Of a stretch of DNA of 54,127 nucleotides, positions 8,950 to 17,102 are shown piece by piece (position 1 is the first letter of the stretch; every line of letters starts with the position of its first letter). The notes beneath the pieces were generated by a model. That model was not told the DNA's origin and made no database searches. It worked only from the letters and a program-made list of their open reading frames with translations. The stretch spans positions 1-54,127 of the forward strand of contig CAKSNZ010000011.1 of assembly GCA_934476515.1 (NCBI GenBank), read 5' to 3'. The stretch is from an uncultured Ruminococcus sp. GTDB lineage: Bacteria > Bacillota > Clostridia > Oscillospirales > Acutalibacteraceae. Made by a program: the position numbers and the translations under genes.

Positions 8950-8977
8950 AGAAAGAAAACTAACCGAAGAGGGTTAG
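8950..8977 (-). terminator. terminator overlapping the end of a coding sequence
   Basis: On the minus strand CTAACC-CTCTTC-GGTTAG is followed by TTTTCTTTC. The stem encodes the last codons and stop of the upstream small secreted protein (KLTLFG-stop), so ribosomes reaching the stop codon would sit on the terminator stem. Confidence 0.7.
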
Positions 8978-9352
8978 CTTTCTTCCATTTGAGTGGTCTA
9001 AAGTGATTGCACTTGCTGAGTTAGTCTTTTTACTTGTACAGTCAACATTCTTAATGTACTTATAAGTAGTTGTTGTATCAACACCATTTACATTTTTATC
9101 CTTATACTGTAGTTCGTAATTACTGTCACCCTTAGCATATGTATTTGCAGTAGCAGTAACATTGAAATCTCTATTCATATATGAATAATATTCAAAGCTA
9201 CCGTCTGTGTTTTCAGAATAGTCATACACTTCACCGGTCTTTTCAATAGAAACTGTACCACCTGTATTGGACAATGTAACCAAAAATAAGGCAACTGTTA
9301 GTAAAAGTAAACTACTTACAGTTGCTTTTTCACAATAGAAACAGTTTTTCAT
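8960..9352 (-). CDS. small exported or membrane-anchored protein, unknown
   Basis: A 130-aa protein with one hydrophobic segment near the N terminus (about residues 12-28, SSLLLLTVALFLVTL) preceded by a short charged stretch with two cysteines, consistent with a signal peptide or single anchor. The remaining hundred residues are polar and rich in T, N, Y and D, typical of an extracytoplasmic beta domain. No family is recognised. The ribosome site is poor (GGGGATTG well upstream), so the start is uncertain. The gene is divergent from the NSS symporter and ends inside its own terminator. Position and terminator support it as a real gene; the function is unknown. Confidence 0.6.
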   Translation of the reverse strand: MKNCFYCEKATVSSLLLLTVALFLVTLSNTGGTVSIEKTGEVYDYSENTDGSFEYYSYMNRDFNVTATANTYAKGDSNYELQYKDKNVNGVDTTTTYKYIKNVDCTSKKTNSASAITLDHSNGRKLTLFG

Positions 9353-9453
9353 TGTTAATTATTTACAATCCCCACATAATATGAAATATTCATTGTAAAG
9401 CACTAGGAATTGTGGTATCATATAATGGATAATTTGAAATGAGGTGCCACATT

Positions 9454-10809
9454 ATGGACAAAAAAAGAGGAAGTTTTTCCGGTGGTCTAGGATTTGTCTT
9501 TGCGGCAGCCGGTAGTGCAGTTGGTTTAGGTAACCTATGGCGTTTCCCTTACCTTGCTGCTCAATACGGTGGCGGTATCTTTCTACTGGTTTATCTAATC
9601 TTAGCAGTAACATTTGGTTTTGCCCTATTAACTGCTGAAATTGCTATTGGTAGAAAGACAAAGCTAAGTCCTGTACTTGCCTACAAAAAACTAAACAAAA
9701 AGTTTTCTTTCTTAGGGTACATTGCAACCCTTGTACCAATCATCATTATTCCTTACTATTGTGTTATTGGTGGTTGGGTTACAAAATATGTAACAGTTTA
9801 TGCTCAGGGACTTGTTGCTCCGGTAGCAAAAGATGGTTACTTTAGTGACTTTATCGGTCATCCTGTAGCTCCACTAGTATTCTTCTTAATCTTTATGCTA
9901 CTCAGCATTGTTGTTATTATGCTTGGTGTAAAGAAAGGTATCGAAAAGTTAAGTAAATTCTTAATGCCACTACTTATTGTACTTACTATTGGTATTGCAA
10001 TTTACGCACTGACACTTCCAAATGCAATGGAGGGTGTCAAGTATTACTTAATTCCTGACTTTAGCAAATTCTCTATTTTGACAGTAGCAGGTGCTATGAG
10101 TCAGCTATTCTACTCAATGAGTATTGCAATGGGTATTATGGTTACTTACGGTTCATATACAAGAGATGATGTTAACCTTACTAAGTCAGTAAACCGTATT
10201 GAATTTTTCGATACACTTGTTGCTTTATTAGCAGGTCTAACGATTATTCCTGCAGTTTACATCTTTAGTGGTGAAGAAGGTCTTTCTTCTCAGGGTGCAG
10301 GTCTAATGTTTATGACATTACCTAAGGTATTCCAGCAAATGCCGGGTGGTAACATTATAGCTTTACTATTCTTTGTACTTGTATTCTTCGCAGCAATTAC
10401 AAGTTCCATCTCTGTTATGGAAGCTATTGTTTCTTCGCTAATGGACAAGTTCCACCTAAAGAGAATTCCTTGTTGCTTAATCGTTATCGGTATTTGCCTA
10501 CTACTTGGTATTCCATCATCACTTGGTAATGGTTTATGGGCTAATATTAAGATTCTTGGTATGGACTTCTTAACATTCTTCGACTACATTAGTAACAGTA
10601 TTCTAATGCCTATCGTTGCATTCTGTACTTGTATTCTTGTTGGTTGGGTTATTAAACCAAAGGCTCTTACAGATGAAGTCACTAAGAATGGCGAAAAGTT
10701 TGGCAGAAAGAAACTTTTCAATGTTATGATTAAGTACGTTGCTCCAATCTGCTTACTATTTATCTTTGTTACAGGTATTCTAAGTCAGCTTGGTATTATT
10801 ACAATCTAA
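9454..10809 (+). CDS. neurotransmitter:sodium symporter (NSS/SNF) family transporter
   Basis: A 451-aa, about 11-12 TM secondary transporter of the LeuT fold. Family marks are the unwound TM1 motif AAAGSAVGLGNLWRFPY near the N terminus (Na+ and substrate site), GGGIFLLVYL in TM2, and a long run of hydrophobic helices with FFAAITSSIS in TM8. Bacterial members (LeuT, MhsT, TnaT) import amino acids with sodium; the substrate cannot be told here. The preferred start is the ATG at 9454 because GAGGTG at 9441-9446 sits 7 bp before it; the ATG at 9439 overlaps that ribosome site. A TATAAT box lies at 9421-9426, giving a very short leader. The gene stands alone, closed by a strong terminator. Confidence 0.9.
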   Translation: MDKKRGSFSGGLGFVFAAAGSAVGLGNLWRFPYLAAQYGGGIFLLVYLILAVTFGFALLTAEIAIGRKTKLSPVLAYKKLNKKFSFLGYIATLVPIIIIPYYCVIGGWVTKYVTVYAQGLVAPVAKDGYFSDFIGHPVAPLVFFLIFMLLSIVVIMLGVKKGIEKLSKFLMPLLIVLTIGIAIYALTLPNAMEGVKYYLIPDFSKFSILTVAGAMSQLFYSMSIAMGIMVTYGSYTRDDVNLTKSVNRIEFFDTLVALLAGLTIIPAVYIFSGEEGLSSQGAGLMFMTLPKVFQQMPGGNIIALLFFVLVFFAAITSSISVMEAIVSSLMDKFHLKRIPCCLIVIGICLLLGIPSSLGNGLWANIKILGMDFLTFFDYISNSILMPIVAFCTCILVGWVIKPKALTDEVTKNGEKFGRKKLFNVMIKYVAPICLLFIFVTGILSQLGIITI

Positions 10810-10821
10810 CATAAACAAATT

Positions 10822-10850
10822 AAGGACTCAACAAAAAGTTGAGTCCTTTC
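10822..10850 (+). terminator. terminator of the NSS symporter gene
   Basis: AGGACTCAAC-AAAAA-GTTGAGTCCT is a perfect stem followed by TTTCTATTT, 12 bp after the stop codon. Confidence 0.9.
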
Positions 10851-10874
10851 TATTTATACAACTTATATATACAA

Positions 10875-10908
10875 AAACTGCTATGGAGAATAAGTTCCAT
10901 AGCAGTTT
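10875..10908 (-). terminator. terminator of the MATE gene (probably bidirectional)
   Basis: AAACTGCTATGGA pairs perfectly with TCCATAGCAGTTT. On the minus strand it is followed by TTTTGTATAT, on the + strand by ATTTTTTATG, so it can serve both converging units. Confidence 0.85.
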
Positions 10909-10924
10909 ATTTTTTATGTAGTTT

Positions 10925-12250
10925 TTAGATTACTCTATGCTTTTTCCACTTACCGGACAAGTATCTTGCTAAGTAAGCAACACCTCTTGCATACCAGTCA
11001 ATGAACATTCCTAGCCATACACCTAGGACACCCCAACCAAGTACCATAACCATTACATAGCTACAAATAATTCTGAATACCCACATTGAAATCATACTAA
11101 CACCAAGTGAGTAGTTAACATCACCGGCTGCTCGTAATGAGTTTGGAAGTGCAAAACTTAGTGGCCATACAGGTAATGAGGCAATACTGAAACATCTCAA
11201 AACGAATACTGCAATCTCTGTTGCTGATGGTGAAAGTGAGAATAGACTTACTATATACGGAGCAGTTACAAGTAACAGTAGCTTACATACCCAGTCACTA
11301 AGGTAAGTTAGTTTCATTAGCTTTTTGGTGTAAACCTTAGCATCCTCAGCACTACCTGCACCTAAGCATTGACCAATGATAGTTACCATTGAAAGGCCTA
11401 TTGCCGTACCGGGAATATTAGGAAAGTCAATTACCTGAAAGGCGATTGAGTTAGCAGCGATTGCATCTGTACCAAGTGTAGCAACCATACTTACAACAAC
11501 AATTTTACCGATTTGGAACATACCATTTTCGATACCACTAGGAATACCGATTTTAAGAATTCTAACAACAAATGCTTTCTTAGGAATATATTTCTTAAGG
11601 TTATGTACTGCCATAGGGTTTTTCTTAGATAATGCAAAAATTGTCATTACAACACCGGCAACAACTCTGCTAATCAAAGTAGCAAGTGCAACACCGGCAA
11701 CACCAATACCGGCACCAAAAACAAATACAGCATTTAGCACAATGTTAATTGCATTCATCAGTAAGCTGATGTTCATACTGATTTTACTGTTACCCACACT
11801 TCTGAAAATAGCAGCACCGGCATTATACATACCAAGGAATGGATATGAAAGAGCAGTGATGAATAGATATGTTGTAGCACAGTCCATAACATCCTTTTCA
11901 ATAGAACCAAAAATCAATGACAAAATCGGACTTGTAAACACACAGAAAATAAGTGCAGCTACAACTGAGAAAATCATCATAATAGTTTCCAGCTGAGCAC
12001 AGGTGTGTCTTGCTCTTACCCTATCATCACAACCAAAATACTGACTGGCAATAACAACACCACCTGTAGCAAAAGCAGCCATTATCTGAATGATTAATCT
12101 ATTTATATTATCAACCAAAGCTACGCCTGATACTGCTACCTGACCAACTATTGATACCATAAATGTATCAACCATACCAACACTAACTGCCAAAAGTTGT
12201 TCAAAAATTAGTGGGACTATCAATCTGCAAATGAACTTGTTACTAAACAT
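10925..12250 (-). CDS. MATE family efflux transporter
   Basis: A 441-aa protein with 12 predicted TM helices. The N-terminal FICRLIVPLIFEQLLAVSVG and the DTFMVSIVGQVAVSGVAL segment are typical of the MATE (NorM/DinF-like) first helices, and the duplicated half begins near residue 230 (LKIGIPSGIENGMFQIGK). MATE proteins export cationic drugs, dyes or metabolites in exchange for Na+ or H+. The start codon overlaps the TAA of a possible 27-codon leader ORF (TAATG), with AAGGG 6 bp upstream. It has a consensus-like promoter at 12375-12403 and a leader of about 115 nt. It converges with the NSS symporter. The substrate is unknown. Confidence 0.9.
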   Translation of the reverse strand: MFSNKFICRLIVPLIFEQLLAVSVGMVDTFMVSIVGQVAVSGVALVDNINRLIIQIMAAFATGGVVIASQYFGCDDRVRARHTCAQLETIMMIFSVVAALIFCVFTSPILSLIFGSIEKDVMDCATTYLFITALSYPFLGMYNAGAAIFRSVGNSKISMNISLLMNAINIVLNAVFVFGAGIGVAGVALATLISRVVAGVVMTIFALSKKNPMAVHNLKKYIPKKAFVVRILKIGIPSGIENGMFQIGKIVVVSMVATLGTDAIAANSIAFQVIDFPNIPGTAIGLSMVTIIGQCLGAGSAEDAKVYTKKLMKLTYLSDWVCKLLLLVTAPYIVSLFSLSPSATEIAVFVLRCFSIASLPVWPLSFALPNSLRAAGDVNYSLGVSMISMWVFRIICSYVMVMVLGWGVLGVWLGMFIDWYARGVAYLARYLSGKWKKHRVI

Positions 12251-12333
12251 TAACTACCCTTCTTCAAAAATACTAATAAATACATCAACTTTTCTACATT
12301 ATAAATAGAAAAGAAGAAGAAAATATCTGCCAC
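12250..12333 (-). CDS. possible 27-codon leader ORF coupled to MATE gene
   Basis: Starts with GTG at 12333, four bases after AAAGGAG, and ends with TAA overlapping the MATE start codon as TAATG. The product would be VADIFFFFSIYNVEKL followed by a hydrophobic stretch and LKKGS. The run of four Phe codons (TTC TTC TTC TTT) and the overlap suggest translational coupling or a leader peptide controlling the exporter. The non-ATG start and small size mean it may be chance; low confidence. Confidence 0.35.
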   Translation of the reverse strand: MADIFFFFSIYNVEKLMYLLVFLKKGS

Positions 12334-12374
12334 AAAACTCCTTTAAAATACCACCTCAAATTTATTTCGTAAAT

Positions 12375-12403
12375 ATAATATTCCTATTAAGAAAAATTGT
12401 CAA
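12375..12403 (-). promoter_or_regulatory. promoter of the MATE gene
   Basis: TTGACA (12398-12403), 17-bp spacer, TATTAT (12375-12380) on the minus strand: a near-consensus sigma-A promoter. The rest of the 12251-12618 gap is AT-rich, with only the symporter terminator at its right end. Confidence 0.75.
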
Positions 12404-12554
12404 TGTTTAAATCAATCAAATTTATAGTTAAATTTTTAGGATTTTTATTACATTTTCTTGCTTTTTATTTTGATTTTCCACAAAATCTCTTTTTGTATAA
12501 TATATACATATAATAAGGTTAGTATTTGTACAATATAACGAATAATATGGGACA

Positions 12555-12587
12555 AAAGAAAAACACCTACCGGTTTCCCAGTAGGTG
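12555..12587 (-). terminator. terminator of the DAACS symporter gene
   Basis: On the minus strand CACCTAC-loop-GTAGGTG is followed by TTTTTCTTTTG. The 7-bp stem is perfect and the T tract strong. Confidence 0.9.
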
Positions 12588-12618
12588 AGTTTCCTTTCTA
12601 AAGGGGGTTATAGAAAGA

Positions 12619-13956
12619 CTATTTTTTGTCATATACTTCTTTATTTAAGCGTTTTTCTTTAGCATTAACAATAACATTTGTAGCTGCGTCACCAACAACG
12701 TTTAGTGTAATAACAGCCATACCAGGTAGGTAGTTCATTGCCAAAACCAGAGAATAACCGATTAAGCAAAGTTCTGTGTTGAAACCTAAGCCCATCATAA
12801 CAACATAAACCATTGTTGTACCGGCAACAGGAACTGCAGGTGTACCGATAGCAGTACAAATTGATAGGAAAGCAGTTAGTGCTAAAGTAGCAGGAGTAAC
12901 ATTAATACCTGCTGCAGTACCGATAAATGTAATAGCAATCATATGCATAGCAGTTGTACCATTCATATTAATTGTCATACCTGTTGGTAGAACAAAACTA
13001 CTGATTTCTTTTGAACAACCAAGTTCTTCTGTACATGTCTTTGTGTTAAGTGGAAGTGTAGCTGCTGATGAGTTTGTTGCTGCTGCAAACATACCAATCT
13101 TAGCAGTTTTCTTTAGGAATGTAATTGGATTTAAACCTGTTGTAATAAATACACCGATAGGATAAATTGTAACAACAAGTAGTAAGCTAACAATGATAGT
13201 TGTCGCAATCCAAACAAGTGTTGGTGAGATATATTCTGTACCGTAAACTGCAAATGCTCTAGCGATCATACAGAAAATAGCAATTGGAGCAACCTTGTTG
13301 ATAATGAAGTTAAGTGCCATCTGTACAATGTCGTTTAGAACTTCAATAACTTTCTTAAGTGGCTGAGCCTTTTCGCCAAGTGCTGTCATACATAGACCAA
13401 TCACAATAGCAACAACAACTACTGAAAGAATTGTACTATTGCTTGAAAGTGAACTAACAATGTTAGAAGGAACTGCATTAACAACTGTAACAAGTGGATT
13501 ATAACCATCCATTGTTACAAGTTCCTGAGCTTCCTTAGCCGGTAGGTTAACATCGAACCAACCCATTGACTTAACAAAGTAAGCTGCTGCACCTGCAAGA
13601 GCTGCTGCTACAACATAGAAACATAGGTAACAGATAAATGTTTTACCTGCGATTTTACCCAGTTTCTTTGGATCAGCTAAGCTACATAGTGCCAAGCTAA
13701 GTGAACATAAAACCAGAGGAACAATCATCATCTGCAAACCGTGCATAAACAACTGTCCTATAATATAGAAAATACCAATACCCTCAATACTTTTTGTTGC
13801 TGTAATATCTTGGAAGAAAATTGCATCTACAACATCCCAAACATCGGAACTAATTTGTCCTTTAATAAATAGACAAAGAATACCAACTGCAAAACCGGCA
13901 ACAACAGCAATCAACATCTTCTTAATGATAGACATCTTTTGCTTCTGAGCTTTCAT
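12619..13956 (-). CDS. dicarboxylate/amino acid:cation symporter (DAACS)
   Basis: A 445-aa sodium- or proton-coupled symporter of the GltPh/SstT fold with 8 TM helices and two re-entrant hairpins. Signature stretches: NSSAATLPLNTKTC (HP1), FVLPTGMTINMNGTTAMHMI (TM7, corresponding to the NMDGT cation motif but with NMNGT), and GTPAVPVAGTTMVYVV (HP2). Known substrates of the family are glutamate, aspartate, C4-dicarboxylates and serine/threonine. The ATG at 13956 is preferred because AAGGAG sits 8 bp upstream; the ATG at 13962 is too close to it. A TATAAT lies at 13984-13989 upstream, beside an inverted repeat AAAAGCAC/GTGCTTTT (14006-14043). It follows the DeoR gene but has its own terminator-separated transcript. 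Confidence 0.88.
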   Translation of the reverse strand: MKAQKQKMSIIKKMLIAVVAGFAVGILCLFIKGQISSDVWDVVDAIFFQDITATKSIEGIGIFYIIGQLFMHGLQMMIVPLVLCSLSLALCSLADPKKLGKIAGKTFICYLCFYVVAAALAGAAAYFVKSMGWFDVNLPAKEAQELVTMDGYNPLVTVVNAVPSNIVSSLSSNSTILSVVVVAIVIGLCMTALGEKAQPLKKVIEVLNDIVQMALNFIINKVAPIAIFCMIARAFAVYGTEYISPTLVWIATTIIVSLLLVVTIYPIGVFITTGLNPITFLKKTAKIGMFAAATNSSAATLPLNTKTCTEELGCSKEISSFVLPTGMTINMNGTTAMHMIAITFIGTAAGINVTPATLALTAFLSICTAIGTPAVPVAGTTMVYVVMMGLGFNTELCLIGYSLVLAMNYLPGMAVITLNVVGDAATNVIVNAKEKRLNKEVYDKK

Positions 13957-14059
13957 ACCCATCTCTCCTTTATCATCTAAATATTATAATCCGTTATATT
14001 AATTAAAAAGCACAAAAACCTTTGCCCCCTTAATAGTGCTTTTCAATAATATCCAAAAA

Positions 14060-14088
14060 TAAAAATAGCCACCTGTAAAACAAGTGGC
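14060..14088 (-). terminator. terminator of the DeoR regulator gene
   Basis: On the minus strand GCCACTTG-TTTTA-CAGGTGGC (one mismatch) is followed by TATTTTTATTTTT, 16 bp past the stop codon. Confidence 0.8.
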
Positions 14089-14104
14089 CTGCAATATAAA
14101 GTTC

Positions 14105-14857
14105 CTAGTAAATCAACTTTATATCATTTTCATTACAATAATCAACCCATTTATCATCAGGTTTTTCATCCGTAATCAGATAATCCAGCTTATCAATACT
14201 TAAAAAGTTCACGAAAGCTGTTTGGTCAAATTTTGTATGATCTGCAAGTAACACCACTGTGTTAGCTCTTTTTGCCATTTCAGATTTTAGGAAAGCTTCA
14301 CCCTCTGTAGAGTCCATTAAACCACCCTCAAAGCTAAGTCCCTTACAACTCAAAAAGGCAACATCAACATTATATTTTGAGATACTGTCAATAGCCAAGT
14401 TACCCTGGAATGAAAGAGTATCTTCGTCATATCTACCACCGGTAGAAATAACTCTCATTTCAGCACCATCAAGTTCTTGGAATATCTGTGCTGAAAAAGT
14501 AATTGTAGTAATATTATTCTTATTCTTCAAAAGCTTCATAGCTTCCATAACTGTTGTACTGTTATCTGCCATTAGTGTACGCATTTCAGGCATAGCCTTT
14601 ACAGCCATTGAAGCAATCTTTCTTTTTTCTTCTATATTAATAGATTTTCTCTTGAAAAAATGAATGTGGTCCTTGTGGTTAACTGTGTTAAGAACTGCAC
14701 CACCGAAGGTTCTTGTAACCACACCTTCATTTTTTAACTTTTCAAGATCTCGGCGAATTGTTTCTTCCGTTACATCATATAGTTCGCTTAACTCTGTAAC
14801 GAATACCTCGCCTTCTGTTTCAACTTTATGTCTAATTTTATCAATTCTCTTCTCCAT
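14105..14857 (-). CDS. DeoR/GlpR family transcriptional regulator
   Basis: A 250-aa repressor with an N-terminal helix-turn-helix (VTEETIRRDLEKLKNEG at about 28-45, followed by RTFGGAV, the DeoR signature) and a C-terminal sugar-phosphate sensor domain with the family elements MADNSTTVMEAMKLL and DHTKFDQTAFVNF. DeoR regulators usually repress adjacent sugar operons and are released by a phosphorylated intermediate. The gene lies directly downstream of the seven-gene polyol/ketose operon and on the same strand, so that operon is the likely target. It has its own strong extended -10 promoter, which allows expression while the operon is off. Confidence 0.9.
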   Translation of the reverse strand: MEKRIDKIRHKVETEGEVFVTELSELYDVTEETIRRDLEKLKNEGVVTRTFGGAVLNTVNHKDHIHFFKRKSINIEEKRKIASMAVKAMPEMRTLMADNSTTVMEAMKLLKNKNNITTITFSAQIFQELDGAEMRVISTGGRYDEDTLSFQGNLAIDSISKYNVDVAFLSCKGLSFEGGLMDSTEGEAFLKSEMAKRANTVVLLADHTKFDQTAFVNFLSIDKLDYLITDEKPDDKWVDYCNENDIKLIY

Positions 14858-14883
14858 AATTAGGTCTCCCCCTCGTTGTTATA

Positions 14884-14912
14884 ATTATACCAAATACAAA
14901 TTATAAAGTAAA
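14884..14912 (-). promoter_or_regulatory. promoter of the DeoR regulator
   Basis: TTTACT (14907-14912), 17-bp spacer ending TGG, TATAAT (14884-14889) on the minus strand: an extended -10 promoter. The ribosome site GAGGGGGAG follows. Confidence 0.75.
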
Positions 14913-14984
14913 GAGATTTTTGTGTTTTTTATATAATAAATTGTAAGAAAATTGAGAAAATTCATAAATATTGAATATTCATAG

Positions 14985-15033
14985 GAAAATTATTGCCACC
15001 CACTCCGAATGGGAATTTAGAATAGGTGGCAAT
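14985..15033 (-). terminator. terminator of the polyol/ketose operon
   Basis: ATTGCCACC and GGTGGCAAT form a perfect 9-bp outer stem with an imperfect inner stem, followed by AATTTTCC on the minus strand, 41 bp after the aldo/keto reductase stop. Confidence 0.75.
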
Positions 15034-15074
15034 GTATAAAAGATGATTCGGAAAATCACAAAATGAGCAATTAA

Positions 15075-16076
15075 TTATTTATCAATTTCTTCAACCATAT
15101 CACGCATCATAGCTACATCTGCTGGATCCAGTTCTAGTTCAGTTGATTTAACATTTTCCTTAATCTGGTCAACTGTTGTTGAACCACTTAGTAGGTTAAT
15201 GAATTCGCCCTGAGCAAGAATCCAAGCAAGTGCTAGGTTTGCGATTGTACAGTTGTACTTTTCGCATAGTGGCTTCCACTGATCCATAACATCCATAGCC
15301 TTCTGCATATTGTCTGGCTGGAACCACTTCTTAGGAATCTGAGCACCAACCGGCTTATAATCTCTTGGCATTGTACCGGAAAGAAGACCCATTTCTAGTG
15401 GTGAGTAAGCCTGAATTGTAACACCGTTTTCACGACAGCAAGGGATGATTTCATCTTCAATGCCACGGTCTAGAATTGAATACTTAGCCTGAACAATGTC
15501 TAGTTCGCCATGCTTTAGATATTCCTGAATTTGCTTAATATCAACATTAGCAGCACCAATAGCCTTAATTTTACCCTGAGCTTTAAGGTCATTTAGTACT
15601 TCCATTGTCTTCTGGATAGGAACATAATATTCACTACCTTCGATTGACTGCCAGTGAGTCATATATACATCAACATAATCAGTACCCATTCTCTTTAGAG
15701 ATTCTTCAATTTCTCTCTTGATTGAGTCACTGTTTAGGTTTTTATATAGCTGAATGCCGTTAACCTTATTGAAAAGGTCACCCTTCATTTCTTGGTCCCA
15801 AGTAACACCACACTTAGTGATGATCTTAACGTCTTCTCTGTTCATTTTCTGAAGAGCCATACCAAGAATTTTTTCACTGTTACCAAAGTTGTAACCCGGA
15901 GCTGTATCAATTAGGTTAACACCTAGCTTTGGTGCTTCAACAATTGTATCAACAACTGTCTGTAAATCGTGGTCGCCACCCCAAGCTGAGCCACCACCGA
16001 TGGACCATGTACCAAGACCCATTCTTGAAACGTCCATACCTGTTTTACCAAGTTTCATAGTCTTCATTTTAATCAC
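15075..16076 (-). CDS. aldo/keto reductase
   Basis: A 333-aa TIM-barrel oxidoreductase. The catalytic tetrad is visible: Asp and Tyr in DTAPGYNFGNSE (about 58-69), Lys in KIITKCG, His in VYMTHWQS. The C-terminal GSTTVDQIKENV is an NADP-binding loop typical of AKRs related to YghZ/Tas and sugar-specific members. It is the last gene of the operon, so it probably interconverts the keto or aldehyde form of the sugar with its alcohol, or removes a reactive side product. The second in-frame Met (residue 3, MIKMKTMKLG) cannot be excluded as start; AAAAAGGTG precedes the first ATG. The 60-bp gap to the kinase gene shows no terminator. Confidence 0.9.
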   Translation of the reverse strand: MIKMKTMKLGKTGMDVSRMGLGTWSIGGGSAWGGDHDLQTVVDTIVEAPKLGVNLIDTAPGYNFGNSEKILGMALQKMNREDVKIITKCGVTWDQEMKGDLFNKVNGIQLYKNLNSDSIKREIEESLKRMGTDYVDVYMTHWQSIEGSEYYVPIQKTMEVLNDLKAQGKIKAIGAANVDIKQIQEYLKHGELDIVQAKYSILDRGIEDEIIPCCRENGVTIQAYSPLEMGLLSGTMPRDYKPVGAQIPKKWFQPDNMQKAMDVMDQWKPLCEKYNCTIANLALAWILAQGEFINLLSGSTTVDQIKENVKSTELELDPADVAMMRDMVEEIDK

Positions 16077-16136
16077 CTTTTTCTAAAAACTATTTATTTT
16101 AATGTAGCCTTTAAGTGCCTAAAGGCTACGCCTATT

Positions 16137-17102
16137 TTAAAGAATATAATCTCTGTGGTACTTTGCTAACATTTCTTCAACCATTTCCTTGTTCTGAACA
16201 CCGGATGTTGCACCTGTGTGTTGAACTGAAATAGCAGCAGTACAGTTAGCATATACGCCACATTCACGAATATTTTTGCCCTGAAGGATTGCTGAAATAA
16301 AGCCTGATGCAAAGTTGTCGCCTGCACCGATTGTATCAATAGCTGTAACACCCTTACAAGCCGGTACAATCATAGCACCGTCAGCGTTACGAATGTAACA
16401 ACCTCTCTTGCCTATCTTCATAACAACATTCTTAACACCACAGTTATAAAGAACATCTGCAACCTTAGCTTCATCTGTTTCACCTGTCATCAGACAAGCT
16501 TCATCAAAGTTAGGGAAGAAATAATCTACATAACTAAGTGCTTCTTTAATATCATCAAGGGTTTCGCCCAGTCTTGGCTTAATCATATCAGCAGTGATAG
16601 TCATACCCTCTGCTTTAGCAACCTTGAAGATTTCAACAAGTGCTTTACCGTCTAGTAAAGGACAGTTAAAAATACTTGCAAGAGAAAGAATTTTAGCTTG
16701 TTTCATTTTTTCAAAATCAACATGCTCAATATTTTCTTTCCATAGACTACCGTTTCTGTTAGTAACGAAAGTTCTTTCGCCATCTTCAGTAACAAGTCCA
16801 ATGTTCATTGATGTATCAATGTTAGGATCAATCTTGATACCTTCAACATCAATGTTGTCTTTTTTGCAAGAACGAAGAATGAATTGACCTGCAGCATCAT
16901 CGCCAATACAAGCGATGATACCTGTCTTAAAGCCAAGTCTGCTAATAATAGTAGCTTCGTTCATTGCATCCCCACCAACTGTCATTGCAATTTTGTCAAC
17001 AGGGTAGGATTCAATATCAAACATATCTCTTGATACAGGTCTTAGAGGAATATCAACTACTGCTGCACCAAGACATATTACATCTAACTTCTTTTCACTC
17101 AT
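16137..17102 (-). CDS. PfkB family carbohydrate kinase
   Basis: A 321-aa ribokinase-fold sugar kinase. Both PfkB signatures are present: GGDAMNEATIISRLG near residue 43 (substrate-binding Gly-Gly region) and DTIGAGDNFASGFISA near 255-270 with the catalytic Asp and anion hole. Members phosphorylate ribose, fructose, 2-keto-3-deoxygluconate, tagatose-6-P and similar sugars. In this operon it would phosphorylate the ketohexose made by the dehydrogenases. Its ATG overlaps the aldolase stop codon (TAATG), so kinase and aldolase are translationally coupled. The precise substrate, and the position phosphorylated, cannot be read from sequence. Confidence 0.9.
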   Translation of the reverse strand: MSEKKLDVICLGAAVVDIPLRPVSRDMFDIESYPVDKIAMTVGGDAMNEATIISRLGFKTGIIACIGDDAAGQFILRSCKKDNIDVEGIKIDPNIDTSMNIGLVTEDGERTFVTNRNGSLWKENIEHVDFEKMKQAKILSLASIFNCPLLDGKALVEIFKVAKAEGMTITADMIKPRLGETLDDIKEALSYVDYFFPNFDEACLMTGETDEAKVADVLYNCGVKNVVMKIGKRGCYIRNADGAMIVPACKGVTAIDTIGAGDNFASGFISAILQGKNIRECGVYANCTAAISVQHTGATSGVQNKEMVEEMLAKYHRDYIL

